Shown here: positions 1 through 7,272 of the stretch, piece by piece
Position numbering within the stretch: position 1 is the first letter of the stretch
Layout: each line of letters opens with the position of its first letter
Assembly (NCBI GenBank): GCA_902796095.1
Contig: CADBNP010000028.1
Span: 1 to 12,013, forward strand
Direction: 5' to 3'
Length of the DNA stretch: 12,013 nucleotides
Source of the DNA: an uncultured Aeromonadales bacterium
GTDB lineage: Bacteria; Pseudomonadota; Gammaproteobacteria; Enterobacterales; Succinivibrionaceae
The notes under the pieces: generated by a model
What the model was told of the DNA's origin: nothing
The model's database searches: none
What the model saw: the letters and a program-made list of their open reading frames with translations, nothing else
Position numbers and translations under genes: made by a program

Positions 1-603
1 GCCTATGGCAAAATGAGATGCTGAAGGGTTGAGGATAATATCTACGCCTCTGGCATAGAGTCCGGTTCCGGGACGGTGGGCCACCCAGGAATCCTCGCAT
101 ATTTCAAAACCTGTTTTTACACCGTCAATACTGAAGCAAACATCTCCAGCCGGAATAGCAGGGTTCTCAGTATCTGCCGGATCCTCAATTTGGCAGATTT
201 CTCCCGCCTTCCATGGAGTAAACCACCTGTTTTCATAATGAATTCCTGTTCTTGCCAGGTACTGTTTTAGCGCAATTCCGTGTATCCTGCCTTTGCTGAT
301 CATTGCCGATCCGTTATAGAGCTGTCCGCCTATCAGAACCGGAATGCCCACGGCGGCAACTATGCCGTCCGGCATTTCGCATGTAATCTGTTTCAGTGCC
401 CCCATCGACTCTTTAATGAATGACTGCACATAGAATACATCCTCGCAGCCGTAGCCTGTCAGCGACAGTTCGGGCAGCAGTACAAGACGGCTTCCGTCGG
501 AGGAAGCCTTTCTTATGCAGTTCAGAATCAGACTGCTGTTTGCACTCAGATCCATGGGAGTGGTGTTTATCACTCCTGTTGATATGGTGAAAAACTGAGA
601 CAT
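1..603 (-). CDS. nadE: Glutamine-dependent NAD+ synthetase, N-terminal amidase part (partial)
   Basis: The last step of NAD synthesis: the N-terminal nitrilase-type domain releases ammonia from glutamine, and a C-terminal ATP-dependent domain, outside this window, amidates deamido-NAD. Only the first 201 residues are present. The ATG is at 603 and the gene runs off the left edge. Nitrilase catalytic residues are visible: E45 in LLPELSLTGY, K113 in ALKQYLA and C169 in FEICEDSW, followed by LNPSASHF. The motifs GYGCEDVFY and RWFTPW resemble the long eukaryotic-like form of the enzyme rather than the compact bacterial one; this is from memory. The gene starts 14 bases after the pykA stop. Its ribosome binding site (AGGAG) begins within the pykA stop codon, so the two genes are probably co-transcribed and translationally coupled. 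Confidence 0.88.
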   Translation of the reverse strand, partial: MSQFFTISTGVINTTPMDLSANSSLILNCIRKASSDGSRLVLLPELSLTGYGCEDVFYVQSFIKESMGALKQITCEMPDGIVAAVGIPVLIGGQLYNGSAMISKGRIHGIALKQYLARTGIHYENRWFTPWKAGEICQIEDPADTENPAIPAGDVCFSIDGVKTGFEICEDSWVAHRPGTGLYARGVDIILNPSASHFAIG

Positions 604-617
604 TATGTTTGCAGCTC

Positions 618-2057
618 CTACTTTACTATCAGAATCTTAAGTGAATTGGTTGAACCTACTTCCTCTATGTGATCACCATAGGTCATGATAACTTTGTCAC
701 CTGAATTGAAGTAGCCCAGTTCCTTGCATTTTGCTATGGCCTGAAGTGTTATTTCCTTGCGGGAAAGATTATCATCCTGATTGAAGAATACAGGAGTAAC
801 GCCGCGGTAAAGAGCAACCCAGTTAAGCGTTTTTTCATGCTTTGAAAGGGCATAGATAGGAAGACTTGATTTCAGTCTGGACATCAGTCTGACGACGCCT
901 CCGGAACTTGTCAGAGCGATTATGCCCTTTATACCCTTAAGGTGGTTTGCAGCATACATGGTTGACATGGCTATGGTCTCTTCCGGGGTTTCAAATTCCC
1001 GATCCACGCGATAACTGGACTGACTCATTGAAGGATCTGTTTCGGCACCGGCGATAACCTCCGCCATGGAATGGACTGTTTCGACAGGATACTCACCAAC
1101 TGCTGATTCTGCTGAAAGCATGACCGCATCGGTGCAGTCGAGAACGGCGTTTGCAACATCCATAACTTCAGCACGGGTAGGGAGAGGTGACTTGGTCATG
1201 GATTCCATCATCTGTGTCGCTGTAATGACAACACGGTTCAGCTGACGTGATTTTTTGATCAGACGTTTCTGGACACCCATCAGATTCGGATCTCCGATTT
1301 CTATGCCCAGATCGCCTCTTGCAACCATAATAACATCGGCAGCAAGAATAATATCCTCCATTGCCTCGTCGTTTTGGACTGTTTCCGCTCTTTCTACCTT
1401 GGCAACGATTTTGGCATCAGATCCTGCCTCTTTAAGCAGTCTCCTTGCCTGGTTGAGATCATCGCTGCTGTGAGGAAAGGATACTGCCAGGTAGTCAACA
1501 TCCAGTTTAGAGGCCAGTTTTATATCTTCTCTGTCCTTTTCAGTAAGAGCCTTGGCGTTAAGACCGCCACCCTTTTTGTTTATTCCCTTATGATCCGAAA
1601 GAGGACCGGCAACAGAGACCGTGGTATGGATGCGACTTGCGTGAATGCTGGTTACAATCAGCTGTACCTTTCCGTCATCAAGAAGAAGAATGTCACCTGG
1701 TTTTACATCTTCGGGAAGTTTCTTGTAGTCAATGCCAACCTGTGTTTCGTCACCCTCACCGGCCCCGAGTTCTGCATCAAGAACAAATGACTGGTGCTTC
1801 TGAAGGATCACTCTGCCGTTTTTGAAGGTTGATACCCTGATTTTTGGTCCCTGCAGATCTCCCATTACCGCCACATAGGTATTCAGTTTTCTGGCAATAG
1901 TTCTGACTTCATCCACTCTCCGCTGGTGATCCTCCGGCACGGAGTGGGAAAAGTTCAGACGAACCATATTTACTCCCGCCTTGATCATTTTTTCAAGAAC
2001 TGCCGGATCATCGGTTGAAGGTCCGAGGGTTGCCACGATTTTTGTTCTTTTAAACAT
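618..2057 (-). CDS. pykA: Pyruvate kinase, PykA type
   Basis: Cytoplasmic glycolytic enzyme converting phosphoenolpyruvate and ADP to pyruvate and ATP. The 479 residues match E. coli PykA (480) in length, and the alignment is close throughout, for example MGDLQGPKIRVSTFK, GDILLLDDGKVQL, AALTEKDRxDIK-like text and MYAANHLKG. This supports PykA (AMP/sugar-phosphate activated isozyme) rather than PykF. Catalytic features seen: R33, N35 and S37 in MVRLNFSHS; K220 and E222 in IVAKVERAE; D249 in VARGDLGIEI; and TATQMMESM. The C-terminal allosteric domain runs from about residue 345 to the end. The ATG at 2057 is preceded by AGAGG at good spacing. It is the first gene of a likely pykA-nadE operon. 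Confidence 0.97.
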   Translation of the reverse strand: MFKRTKIVATLGPSTDDPAVLEKMIKAGVNMVRLNFSHSVPEDHQRRVDEVRTIARKLNTYVAVMGDLQGPKIRVSTFKNGRVILQKHQSFVLDAELGAGEGDETQVGIDYKKLPEDVKPGDILLLDDGKVQLIVTSIHASRIHTTVSVAGPLSDHKGINKKGGGLNAKALTEKDREDIKLASKLDVDYLAVSFPHSSDDLNQARRLLKEAGSDAKIVAKVERAETVQNDEAMEDIILAADVIMVARGDLGIEIGDPNLMGVQKRLIKKSRQLNRVVITATQMMESMTKSPLPTRAEVMDVANAVLDCTDAVMLSAESAVGEYPVETVHSMAEVIAGAETDPSMSQSSYRVDREFETPEETIAMSTMYAANHLKGIKGIIALTSSGGVVRLMSRLKSSLPIYALSKHEKTLNWVALYRGVTPVFFNQDDNLSRKEITLQAIAKCKELGYFNSGDKVIMTYGDHIEEVGSTNSLKILIVK

Positions 2058-2130
2058 GATTGACCTCTGTGTGTACTGGTTACTGTAGGAAATCTGAATT
2101 ATTCATGTGGTGACTGAATAAATCCGCACA

Positions 2131-2158
2131 ATGATATTTTAAGACTGTGCATGCTCAA
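2131..2158 (-). promoter_or_regulatory. Candidate pykA promoter
   Basis: On the minus strand TTGAGC (2153-2158) and TATCAT (2131-2136) are separated by 16 bases. The -10 box differs from consensus at one position and the -35 box at two. This would give a leader of roughly 65-70 bases before the pykA ATG. The -35 box lies inside one arm of the inverted repeat at 2146-2207. The assignment is by eye only. Confidence 0.5.
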
Positions 2159-2207
2159 TGTGTATTGTTTAACTTATTCAAAATGCTATATTTTGAGCAT
2201 TCACACA
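2146..2207. repeat. Inverted repeat over the pykA promoter, possible operator
   Basis: TGTGCATGCTCAA at 2146-2158 is repeated in inverted form as TTGAGCATTCACA at 2193-2205, with 12 of 13 bases matching and a 34-base spacer. The first arm covers the candidate pykA -35 box. The arrangement suggests a pair of operator half-sites or two binding sites for a regulator. It does not resemble the HexR site I remember for pyruvate kinase genes. No regulator can be named. Confidence 0.4.
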
Positions 2208-2219
2208 TACCTGAAGGGT

Positions 2220-2246
2220 AAAAAAATCCCAATCAGAAGATTGGGA
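2220..2246 (-). terminator. Intrinsic terminator downstream of the 208-residue gene
   Basis: On the minus strand an 8-base-pair stem (TCCCAATC with GATTGGGA) and a 4-base loop are followed directly by a U tract (seven A on the plus strand, 2220-2226). It lies 30 bases after the stop of the 2278-2904 gene and isolates that gene from pykA. Confidence 0.85.
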
Positions 2247-2277
2247 CAGTATTAGATTCTGCGAAGTATATCAGATA

Positions 2278-2904
2278 TTAACTGATCTGCTTCTGAGTTA
2301 TTCTCTGGATCTCATTCATGTCTGTTGCTATGAGAAGACTTGCCCAGAGGGACAGCTGAGTCTCGTTGTTTTTATCGCTTGGAATGCACAGGAAATTAAG
2401 ATCATGAACGCAGAACGTATAATCAGGTATCATCTTGTCAGGATTTGCAGGATCCGGCTTGTCAATATACTTCAGAGTATGAAACTTATCCAGGTTAAGA
2501 TTTTTGTCCAGGAGGAACGATACAACCATACGCTGCTTTATGTCGTCATAACCGTTTTCAATGGCTCTCGCATGCTCATAGTAATAATTGAGAGTGAAGA
2601 AACTCTTGTCATGCCACCATTTAAGATACGGGATCTCCTCATCAAGAAGAATCACTTCAGTAGGAACAGAATCCAGCAGAGCGTTGATACAAAAACCGCT
2701 TAAATTTTTATACTCACCCTTTTTTATGGTTTTATCGGCTACTGGAGACGATGAAATTTCACTTACAGTCACGCTGGTGACTTCACGAACCTTGGTTTCC
2801 TTCATATCATTGAAAAGAGTTATGAGGAAACGATCCATGTATCCTTCTTCAGTCAAACTTAACCAAATATCGTTGTTAAGAGTAAGCAAACTATTGTCTG
2901 ACAT
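2278..2904 (-). CDS. Hypothetical protein, 208 residues
   Basis: I do not recognise this gene with certainty. It encodes a soluble, fairly acidic protein with no signal peptide or membrane segment. The ATG at 2904 is the only possible upstream start because an in-frame TAA lies 9 bases before it. A ribosome binding site (AAGGA) is 13 bases upstream, which is rather far. Aromatic-rich segments stand out at residues 93-110 (YLKWWHDK, FFTLNYYYEHAR). They are followed by a hydrophobic strand (MVVSFLLDKNL) and a late SLWASLL. This helix-then-strand pattern vaguely recalls the C-terminal half of PD-(D/E)XK nuclease-like Rpn/transposase-associated proteins, but the nuclease signature is not clear. 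It has its own terminator and sits between unrelated conserved genes, so it is a single-gene unit, probably lineage-specific. Confidence 0.7.
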   Translation of the reverse strand: MSDNSLLTLNNDIWLSLTEEGYMDRFLITLFNDMKETKVREVTSVTVSEISSSPVADKTIKKGEYKNLSGFCINALLDSVPTEVILLDEEIPYLKWWHDKSFFTLNYYYEHARAIENGYDDIKQRMVVSFLLDKNLNLDKFHTLKYIDKPDPANPDKMIPDYTFCVHDLNFLCIPSDKNNETQLSLWASLLIATDMNEIQRITQKQIS

Positions 2905-3447
2905 AGTTATCTGTTATTCCTTTAAAAAAATTAATTCAACCGGACTTTCCATTAATTATACTGGTTATACTGTAATCATTCCGACTGAACTATAACATCC
3001 ATTCAGGTAAATTCTACTATTTGGAGCGGATTAATCAATTACATTATGATAAAAATTAGATAGAGTCCTAATTTATGAGGCGTATAATTCAGTTATCGCG
3101 GTGATTCTGAATGTATAATGAACCGAATCCTGAATATTTCTTTCGATACGAAGTCTGAGCATGTTTTGAAAAAAAACGAAAACAGCGGGAATGAAAAACG
3201 GAGATTGGTTTTCCTTATTTTCTGCCGGGGATGCCTTTGGTATTGCAAAGACAAAATTGTCGCGTCGGCACCTATTGTGTAGAATTACCTGAGAGTGCTG
3301 TTTTCGCTGCCTGCTGAAGATTAAAATTTTATGCAGGTCTATTTTTTCACTGCAGCTGAAAATTTCTTTTTACGATAAGTGAATTGTTGGTTTACGATGT
3401 CAGTCTGTCGTTGTGTATGGGGTTCTGTGCTGGGAGGAGCAAAAGCC
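2905..3447. other. Gene-free AT-rich interval between divergent genes
   Basis: This 543-base interval separates the minus-strand 208-residue gene from plus-strand rnm. On the minus side a TATAAT box (2955-2960) and a TTGATT-16-TAGAAT pair further upstream could drive the hypothetical gene. Two further TATAAT boxes on the plus strand (3083-3088, 3114-3119) lack convincing -35 partners. The best plus-strand promoter is listed separately at 3257-3285. A 34-codon frame starting at ATG 3191 has no usable ribosome binding site and overlaps that promoter. I see no RNA gene or mobile element here. Confidence 0.5.
3257..3285 (+). promoter_or_regulatory. Candidate promoter for rnm-yciO
   Basis: TTGTCG (3257-3262), an exact 17-base spacer and TAGAAT (3280-3285) form a good sigma-70 type pair. 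The -10 differs from consensus at one base. The predicted transcript starts near 3292 and would have a leader of about 155 bases before the rnm ATG. Confidence 0.55.
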
Positions 3448-4446
3448 ATGGATATCTGGGATCTTAAGGATTTCTGCAGACCGCCTCTGCCGTCTGATTT
3501 TCATACTCACACTCTGAGATCCGACGGTATTCTTGATCCGAAGGATCTGCTGAAAGAAGTTGTGGATGCCGGGATCAGAGTTCTTGCTGTAACAGATCAT
3601 GACAATATGAATGCCATAGATGAGATGGAGGCAGAGATAGAAGCGAAGCAGTATAATCTGAAACTGATACCCGGAGTTGAGTTTTCATCTGTCTGGTCAA
3701 TTCCCGGTTTTTCCTGCAAGATACATATTGTCGGACTTTTCTGTGATAGGAATAATTCCGGACTGAAACAGCTGGTGGCGAATCACAAGCAGAAAAGAGA
3801 TGAAAGAACTGAACTTGTTCGCAACAAACTGCTTGAGAATGTAAAGGGTGTGTCCAGACTGAAAAATGAACTGAATGATATGGTTGCCGAGCTGAACCGC
3901 CGTAATACTTTTATCAATCGCAAGCATTTTGCCACGTTTCTTGTCAGGTACGGTTTTGCAGCGGACATCGGAGAAGCCATGGACAAATATCTCTGTGATG
4001 GATGTAAGGCAGGTTACAGTGTCGAATATACGGCTTTCGATGAAGTGATAAAGGTTATTCTCGGAGCCGGAGGTCTCCCTGTTCTGGCTCATCCGCTGAG
4101 ATACAAAAGAATCAACGGTAACAGTAAACGGGAAGAAATTCTGGAAGCACTTGTCCGTGATTTCAGAAGATGTGGCGGTCAGGGAATAGAGATAACAACT
4201 CCGAATCCGAAATCTGTTTCCAGTCAGGATCAGGAATCGTCTTTTATAAAATTCAGAGATTTTACATTTGAAAACACTGCAAGAATCAGTAATCTTGCCG
4301 TCAGATATGATTTGCTTGGTTCCTTCGGTTCCGACTACCACGGAGAGAAGGATGCGGCAGATCGGTTACTTGGAATTCATTACTGTCTTCCGCCGGAAGT
4401 GAAGCCGGTCTGGACAGACAGACGTTTTGAGGGAATATACAATTGA
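3448..4446 (+). CDS. rnm: PHP-domain 5'-3' exoribonuclease, RNase AM (YciV/TrpH)
   Basis: A PHP-family metalloenzyme. In E. coli the homologue trims the 5' ends of 5S, 16S and 23S rRNA and can hydrolyse 3',5'-nucleotide bisphosphates. PHP metal ligands seen: D17, H19 and H21 in DFHTHT; D26; D50, H51 and D52 in TDHDN; E78 in PGVEFS; H93 in IHIVGL; H215 in LAHPLRY; and D296 and H298 in GSDYH. The start is taken at ATG 3448 because GGAGGAG lies 8 bases upstream and the PHP motif follows at the usual distance. A GTG at 3379 in the same frame would add 23 residues with no ribosome binding site. At 332 residues it is longer than E. coli YciV (about 293). Part of the extra length lies around residues 250-280. 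Its stop overlaps the yciO start. Confidence 0.92.
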   Translation: MDIWDLKDFCRPPLPSDFHTHTLRSDGILDPKDLLKEVVDAGIRVLAVTDHDNMNAIDEMEAEIEAKQYNLKLIPGVEFSSVWSIPGFSCKIHIVGLFCDRNNSGLKQLVANHKQKRDERTELVRNKLLENVKGVSRLKNELNDMVAELNRRNTFINRKHFATFLVRYGFAADIGEAMDKYLCDGCKAGYSVEYTAFDEVIKVILGAGGLPVLAHPLRYKRINGNSKREEILEALVRDFRRCGGQGIEITTPNPKSVSSQDQESSFIKFRDFTFENTARISNLAVRYDLLGSFGSDYHGEKDAADRLLGIHYCLPPEVKPVWTDRRFEGIYN

Positions 4447-5063
4447 GCCGCATGATAGTGATCCATCCGGTTGATCCGCAGCCGAGACTGGTTAATCAGG
4501 TTGTGGATGCACTCAGAGACGGATGTGTTATAGCCTATCCTACAGATTCCGGTTATGCACTGGGCTGTGTTCTTGACAACAAGGCAGCATTTGAGAGAGT
4601 GTGCAGGATCCGCAACGTGGATAAGAAGCATAATTTTACTCTGGTGTGTCCGGGAATCTCTGAGGCATCCCGGTATGCCATTGTTGACAATAATCAGTTC
4701 AGACTTATCAAAAATTATACTCCAGGTCCTTACACCTTTATTCTAAGAGCATGCAAAAGCGTTCCGAGCCGCGTGATGCAGGAGAAAAAAAGGACAATAG
4801 GAATCAGGATCCCTGACAGTGCCATCTGCATGGCGGTACTGGCTGAGTTAGGTGAACCCATAATGTCTACAACCCTTATTCTTCCTGGCAGGGACGAAGC
4901 TGAAAACGATCCCTATCAGATTAAGGATGAGCTGGATTATGCTGTTGACTATATTGTCGACGGCGGTTATCTGACCAGCAAGCCGACAACAGTGGTTGAT
5001 ATGTCGGATGAGGTATACCAGATTGTCAGAGAAGGGGCGGGGGATCCTTCTCCTTTTGTTTAG
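4443..5063 (+). CDS. yciO: YciO, Sua5/YrdC/YciO-family protein
   Basis: A paralogue of the L-threonylcarbamoyl-AMP synthase used for tRNA t6A37. The role of YciO itself is less settled than that of TsaC/Sua5. The 206 residues equal the length of E. coli YciO and align without gaps, for example YPTDSGYALGC (32-42), KHNFTLVC, TPGPYTFIL, RTIGIRIPDS and GYLTSKPTTVVD. The start is a TTG at 4443 overlapping the rnm TGA. It is chosen because GAGGG lies 9 bases upstream and because MSRMIVIHP aligns with the E. coli N-terminus. The alternative ATG at 4452 would lose three residues and sits 18 bases from that site. The overlap implies translational coupling to rnm, an order also seen in enterobacteria. 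Confidence 0.93.
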   Translation: MSRMIVIHPVDPQPRLVNQVVDALRDGCVIAYPTDSGYALGCVLDNKAAFERVCRIRNVDKKHNFTLVCPGISEASRYAIVDNNQFRLIKNYTPGPYTFILRACKSVPSRVMQEKKRTIGIRIPDSAICMAVLAELGEPIMSTTLILPGRDEAENDPYQIKDELDYAVDYIVDGGYLTSKPTTVVDMSDEVYQIVREGAGDPSPFV

Positions 5064-5206
5064 ACTTTTGACTGAAGCTGTGCTGCTCTGATTTTAGGAT
5101 CTGCTGCAGATATGTCCGTGTTTCTTTTTCAACTTTGGGATTGCAGTCTGCCGGTACAGGAAATACCGCAGTGCAGTTCTGAAAATTCAGTAAAAACGGA
5201 AAAATT

Positions 5207-6049
5207 ATGTTTAAAATAGGGTGTCATCTTTCCATCTCTTCCGGTTATGAGGCGATGATCAGGGAGGCTATAGGCATAGGTGCCGGAGTTATTCAGTTTT
5301 TTACCCGCAATCCGAGAGGAGGAGCAACTAAGCCGCTTGATCCTGCAGACATTGATGCTTTTAACAGTCTTGCAGCTGAATATTCCGTAGGACCTGTTCT
5401 TGCTCATGCTCCGTATACCATGAATCCGGCTGCGGCCAAACCGGAACTGAGAGAATATGCATTAAATACCATGACAGATGATCTCGAGCGTCTGGCTTTT
5501 ATACCGGGAAGCATGTATAACTTTCATCCGGGATGTCATGTTTCACAGGGAGCGGATGTTGGTATCGGTCATATCACGGAACTTCTTAAAAAACTGCTTG
5601 AAGTGGACTCTCCGACAGTAATACTGCTTGAAACCATGGCAGGAAAGGGAACTGAAATCGGCGGACGGTTCGAGGAGATAGCAGAGATAATAAAACTGTC
5701 CGGGAATGCTTCTGCTGACAAACTGGGCGTATGTCTTGACACATGTCATGTATATGACGGCGGATATGACATAGCAAATGATCTTGACGGGGTTCTTGAA
5801 GAATTCGATTCTTTGATAGGACTGGATCGTCTTAAGGCAATCCACCTGAACGATTCAAAATTCGGTTTTTCGTCTCATAAGGATCGCCATGCCTGTATCG
5901 GCGAAGGCCTTCTCGGACTTGATGCCATAGTCCGGATAATAAACCATCCAAAGCTCAGGGAACTCCCTTTTTATCTTGAAACTCCTAATGATGTTCCGGG
6001 GTACGGTCGGGAGATCGCAATGCTTAAGAGCTGCAGGAGCCAGGACTGA
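5207..6049 (+). CDS. nfo: Endonuclease IV, AP endonuclease
   Basis: A base-excision repair enzyme that cleaves 5' to abasic sites and removes 3' blocking groups. It is a TIM barrel with three metal ions. All nine expected metal ligands can be placed: H67 (LAHAPY), H107 (NFHPG), E142 (LLETMAG), D178 and H181 (LDTCHVYD), H213 (IHLND), D226 and H228 (KDRH) and E258 (LETPN). Length is 280 residues against 285 in E. coli. The wording (FFTRNPRGG, YNFHPG, DTCHVYDGGYDI, GLDRLKAIHLNDSK) is nearer to the clostridial-type Nfo I remember than to the E. coli protein. The ATG at 5207 has only a weak GGA upstream. It follows yciO after 143 bases and may be read from the same transcript; no clear separate promoter or terminator is seen in the gap. 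Confidence 0.95.
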   Translation: MFKIGCHLSISSGYEAMIREAIGIGAGVIQFFTRNPRGGATKPLDPADIDAFNSLAAEYSVGPVLAHAPYTMNPAAAKPELREYALNTMTDDLERLAFIPGSMYNFHPGCHVSQGADVGIGHITELLKKLLEVDSPTVILLETMAGKGTEIGGRFEEIAEIIKLSGNASADKLGVCLDTCHVYDGGYDIANDLDGVLEEFDSLIGLDRLKAIHLNDSKFGFSSHKDRHACIGEGLLGLDAIVRIINHPKLRELPFYLETPNDVPGYGREIAMLKSCRSQD

Positions 6050-6106
6050 TCTACTGGATTGTAAGGCGTAACCACTGAAGCGCTGTCATCCTGCTCCAGG
6101 TGCGCC

Positions 6107-6724
6107 TTATGATTCCCTGCCGTGAGTGTCCATTTCACTCAGAAAATGGTGGAATCTGGCTTTTTTGGTTTCCAGGTATCCGTTGTTGTATTTGTTTCTG
6201 CCCACTTCTATTGGTTCTCTGCCTGCAATTTCAATTCCGTAACCTCTCAGTGCATTCAGTTTGTCCGGGTTGTTTGTTATAAGACGTACTTCCTTTACTC
6301 CAAGAAGCTTGAACATTTCTGCACATATATCATAGTTCCGTTCATCAGGTTTGAATCCGAGCGCCACGTTGGCATCATAGGTATCAAGTCCCTGATCCTG
6401 AAGTGCGTATGCCCTGATTTTGTTCAGCAGTCCTATGCCTCTTCCTTCCTGTCTTACGTAAAGCAGTACCCCCCTTTTTTTGGCAGATATCATCTTCAGG
6501 GCTTCTTCCAGCTGGAATCCGCAGTCGCATTTCAGACTGAACAGAGTATCTCCGGTAAGACATTCCGAATGTATCCTCGCCAGAACGGGACTCTTATCCT
6601 CCATATCACCCATAACAAGCGCTATATGCTCCTTGTCAGTTGAAGTGTCTCTGAAGCCGACAATTTTAAATTCACCGAAAACTGTGGGAAGTTTTGCTTC
6701 AGCAATTTTTACGATCTTACTCAT
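6107..6724 (-). CDS. ribA: GTP cyclohydrolase II
   Basis: The first committed step of riboflavin synthesis: GTP to 2,5-diamino-6-ribosylamino-pyrimidinone phosphate, formate and pyrophosphate. The protein is a stand-alone RibA of 205 residues, not fused to RibB. The zinc-binding cysteines are C55, C66 and C68 in HSECLTGDTLFSLKCDCG. RQEGRGIGLLNKIRAYALQD and FKLLGVKEVRLITNNPDK are closely conserved with E. coli. The ATG at 6724 (MSKIVKIAEAKLP) is preferred because it fits the family N-terminus. An in-frame TTG at 6736 would add four residues. Only a short GGA precedes the ATG. The gene is convergent with nfo, with 57 bases between the two stops and no clear terminator there. No FMN riboswitch is visible upstream. 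Confidence 0.96.
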   Translation of the reverse strand: MSKIVKIAEAKLPTVFGEFKIVGFRDTSTDKEHIALVMGDMEDKSPVLARIHSECLTGDTLFSLKCDCGFQLEEALKMISAKKRGVLLYVRQEGRGIGLLNKIRAYALQDQGLDTYDANVALGFKPDERNYDICAEMFKLLGVKEVRLITNNPDKLNALRGYGIEIAGREPIEVGRNKYNNGYLETKKARFHHFLSEMDTHGRES

Positions 6725-7272
6725 GTGGCTGTCCAAATTAAAATGCTATCCTGATATTACCAATAATCCCGCATTCCAGTCTTCTTTCTGTTTGTTATTC
6801 CCGTTCATGTCAGATCCGGATAAGTGTCTGCATAAGCAGTCTGATATGTGCCGGAACATTTGTTATTCATTTTTTTTCTGACCGGGAATCGCAGTTCCGT
6901 GTCGGAATACAGGAACATCGGTCTGGAAATTTTGCTCTGTATTATAATCGCAAGAGGATCGTGAAAAAAGACTCAAATTCCGGGGAAAGTTAAAACCTGC
7001 TTCCAGCGGATTTCTCTGTTGAGTTTGAACAGACTGCACGTTAAACTTCTTATTCACGAGGATGGCAGTAACGTACATGAAGCAGAATCACGCATAATCA
7101 GATGACAGTGTTCGTCTGTGCACACGATAATCCGCTATTCGATGTTGCCTCGGACTGTTCCCGCTGAATGCATGTTTTACCGATCCTGCCTGTGTTTTTA
7201 TTTTCCTGTTTTGTCTGATTCTGTTCAGACAGCATTTTGAATAACTTAATAAACCTTAGAGGAGAGATTCTG
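6725..7272. other. Gene-free interval between divergent ribA and cmk
   Basis: This 548-base stretch contains the probable ribA promoter near its left end and a TATAAT box at 6943-6948 that could serve cmk but lacks a convincing -35. A perfect 7-base-pair stem-loop (TGTCTGA with TCAGACA, 7212-7231) lies about 27 bases before the cmk ribosome binding site. It has no U tract and could be a leader structure. A 71-codon minus-strand frame at 6863-7078 shows no family resemblance and no ribosome binding site that I trust, so it is not annotated. Confidence 0.45.
6754..6762 (-). promoter_or_regulatory. Candidate extended -10 promoter of ribA
   Basis: On the minus strand TGGTAATAT forms an extended -10 element whose start site would lie roughly 20-25 bases before the ribA ATG. 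No good -35 box accompanies it. The assignment is by eye. Confidence 0.3.

Noticed and set aside
1374..1790. Long open frame on the plus strand within pykA
   Set aside because: It is antisense to a strongly conserved pyruvate kinase and has no homology-like content.
3191..3295. 34-codon frame starting MKNGDWFSLF, considered as a leader peptide
   Set aside because: The GGGA directly abuts the ATG, too close to act as a ribosome binding site, and the frame overlaps the predicted promoter; no attenuator-like residue run is present.
3379..3447. GTG start giving a 23-residue N-terminal extension of the RNase AM homologue
   Set aside because: No ribosome binding site and no family counterpart; the ATG at 3448 has a strong GGAGGAG at ideal spacing.
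5142..5178. Bulged hairpin (CTGCCGGTA with TACCGCAG) upstream of nfo as a terminator or riboswitch
   Set aside because: No U tract, interrupted stem, and no match to a riboswitch class I know.
6062..6109. TAAGGCG/CGCCTTA inverted repeat between nfo and ribA as a bidirectional terminator
   Set aside because: The loop is 34 bases long and there is no U tract on either strand, so it is not convincing.
6725..6736. TTG start of ribA adding MDSH
   Set aside because: The ATG at 6724 fits the family N-terminus better; the TTG has only a distant AGGA. It cannot be excluded fully.
6737..6900. FMN riboswitch upstream of ribA
   Set aside because: None of the conserved RFN-element blocks could be found on the minus strand.
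6863..7078. 71-codon minus-strand frame upstream of ribA
   Set aside because: No recognisable domain, no clear ribosome binding site, and low-complexity intergenic composition.
7237..7272. TTG start of cmk 12 codons upstream
   Set aside because: The added codons run through the AGAGGAG ribosome binding site of the ATG at 7273.
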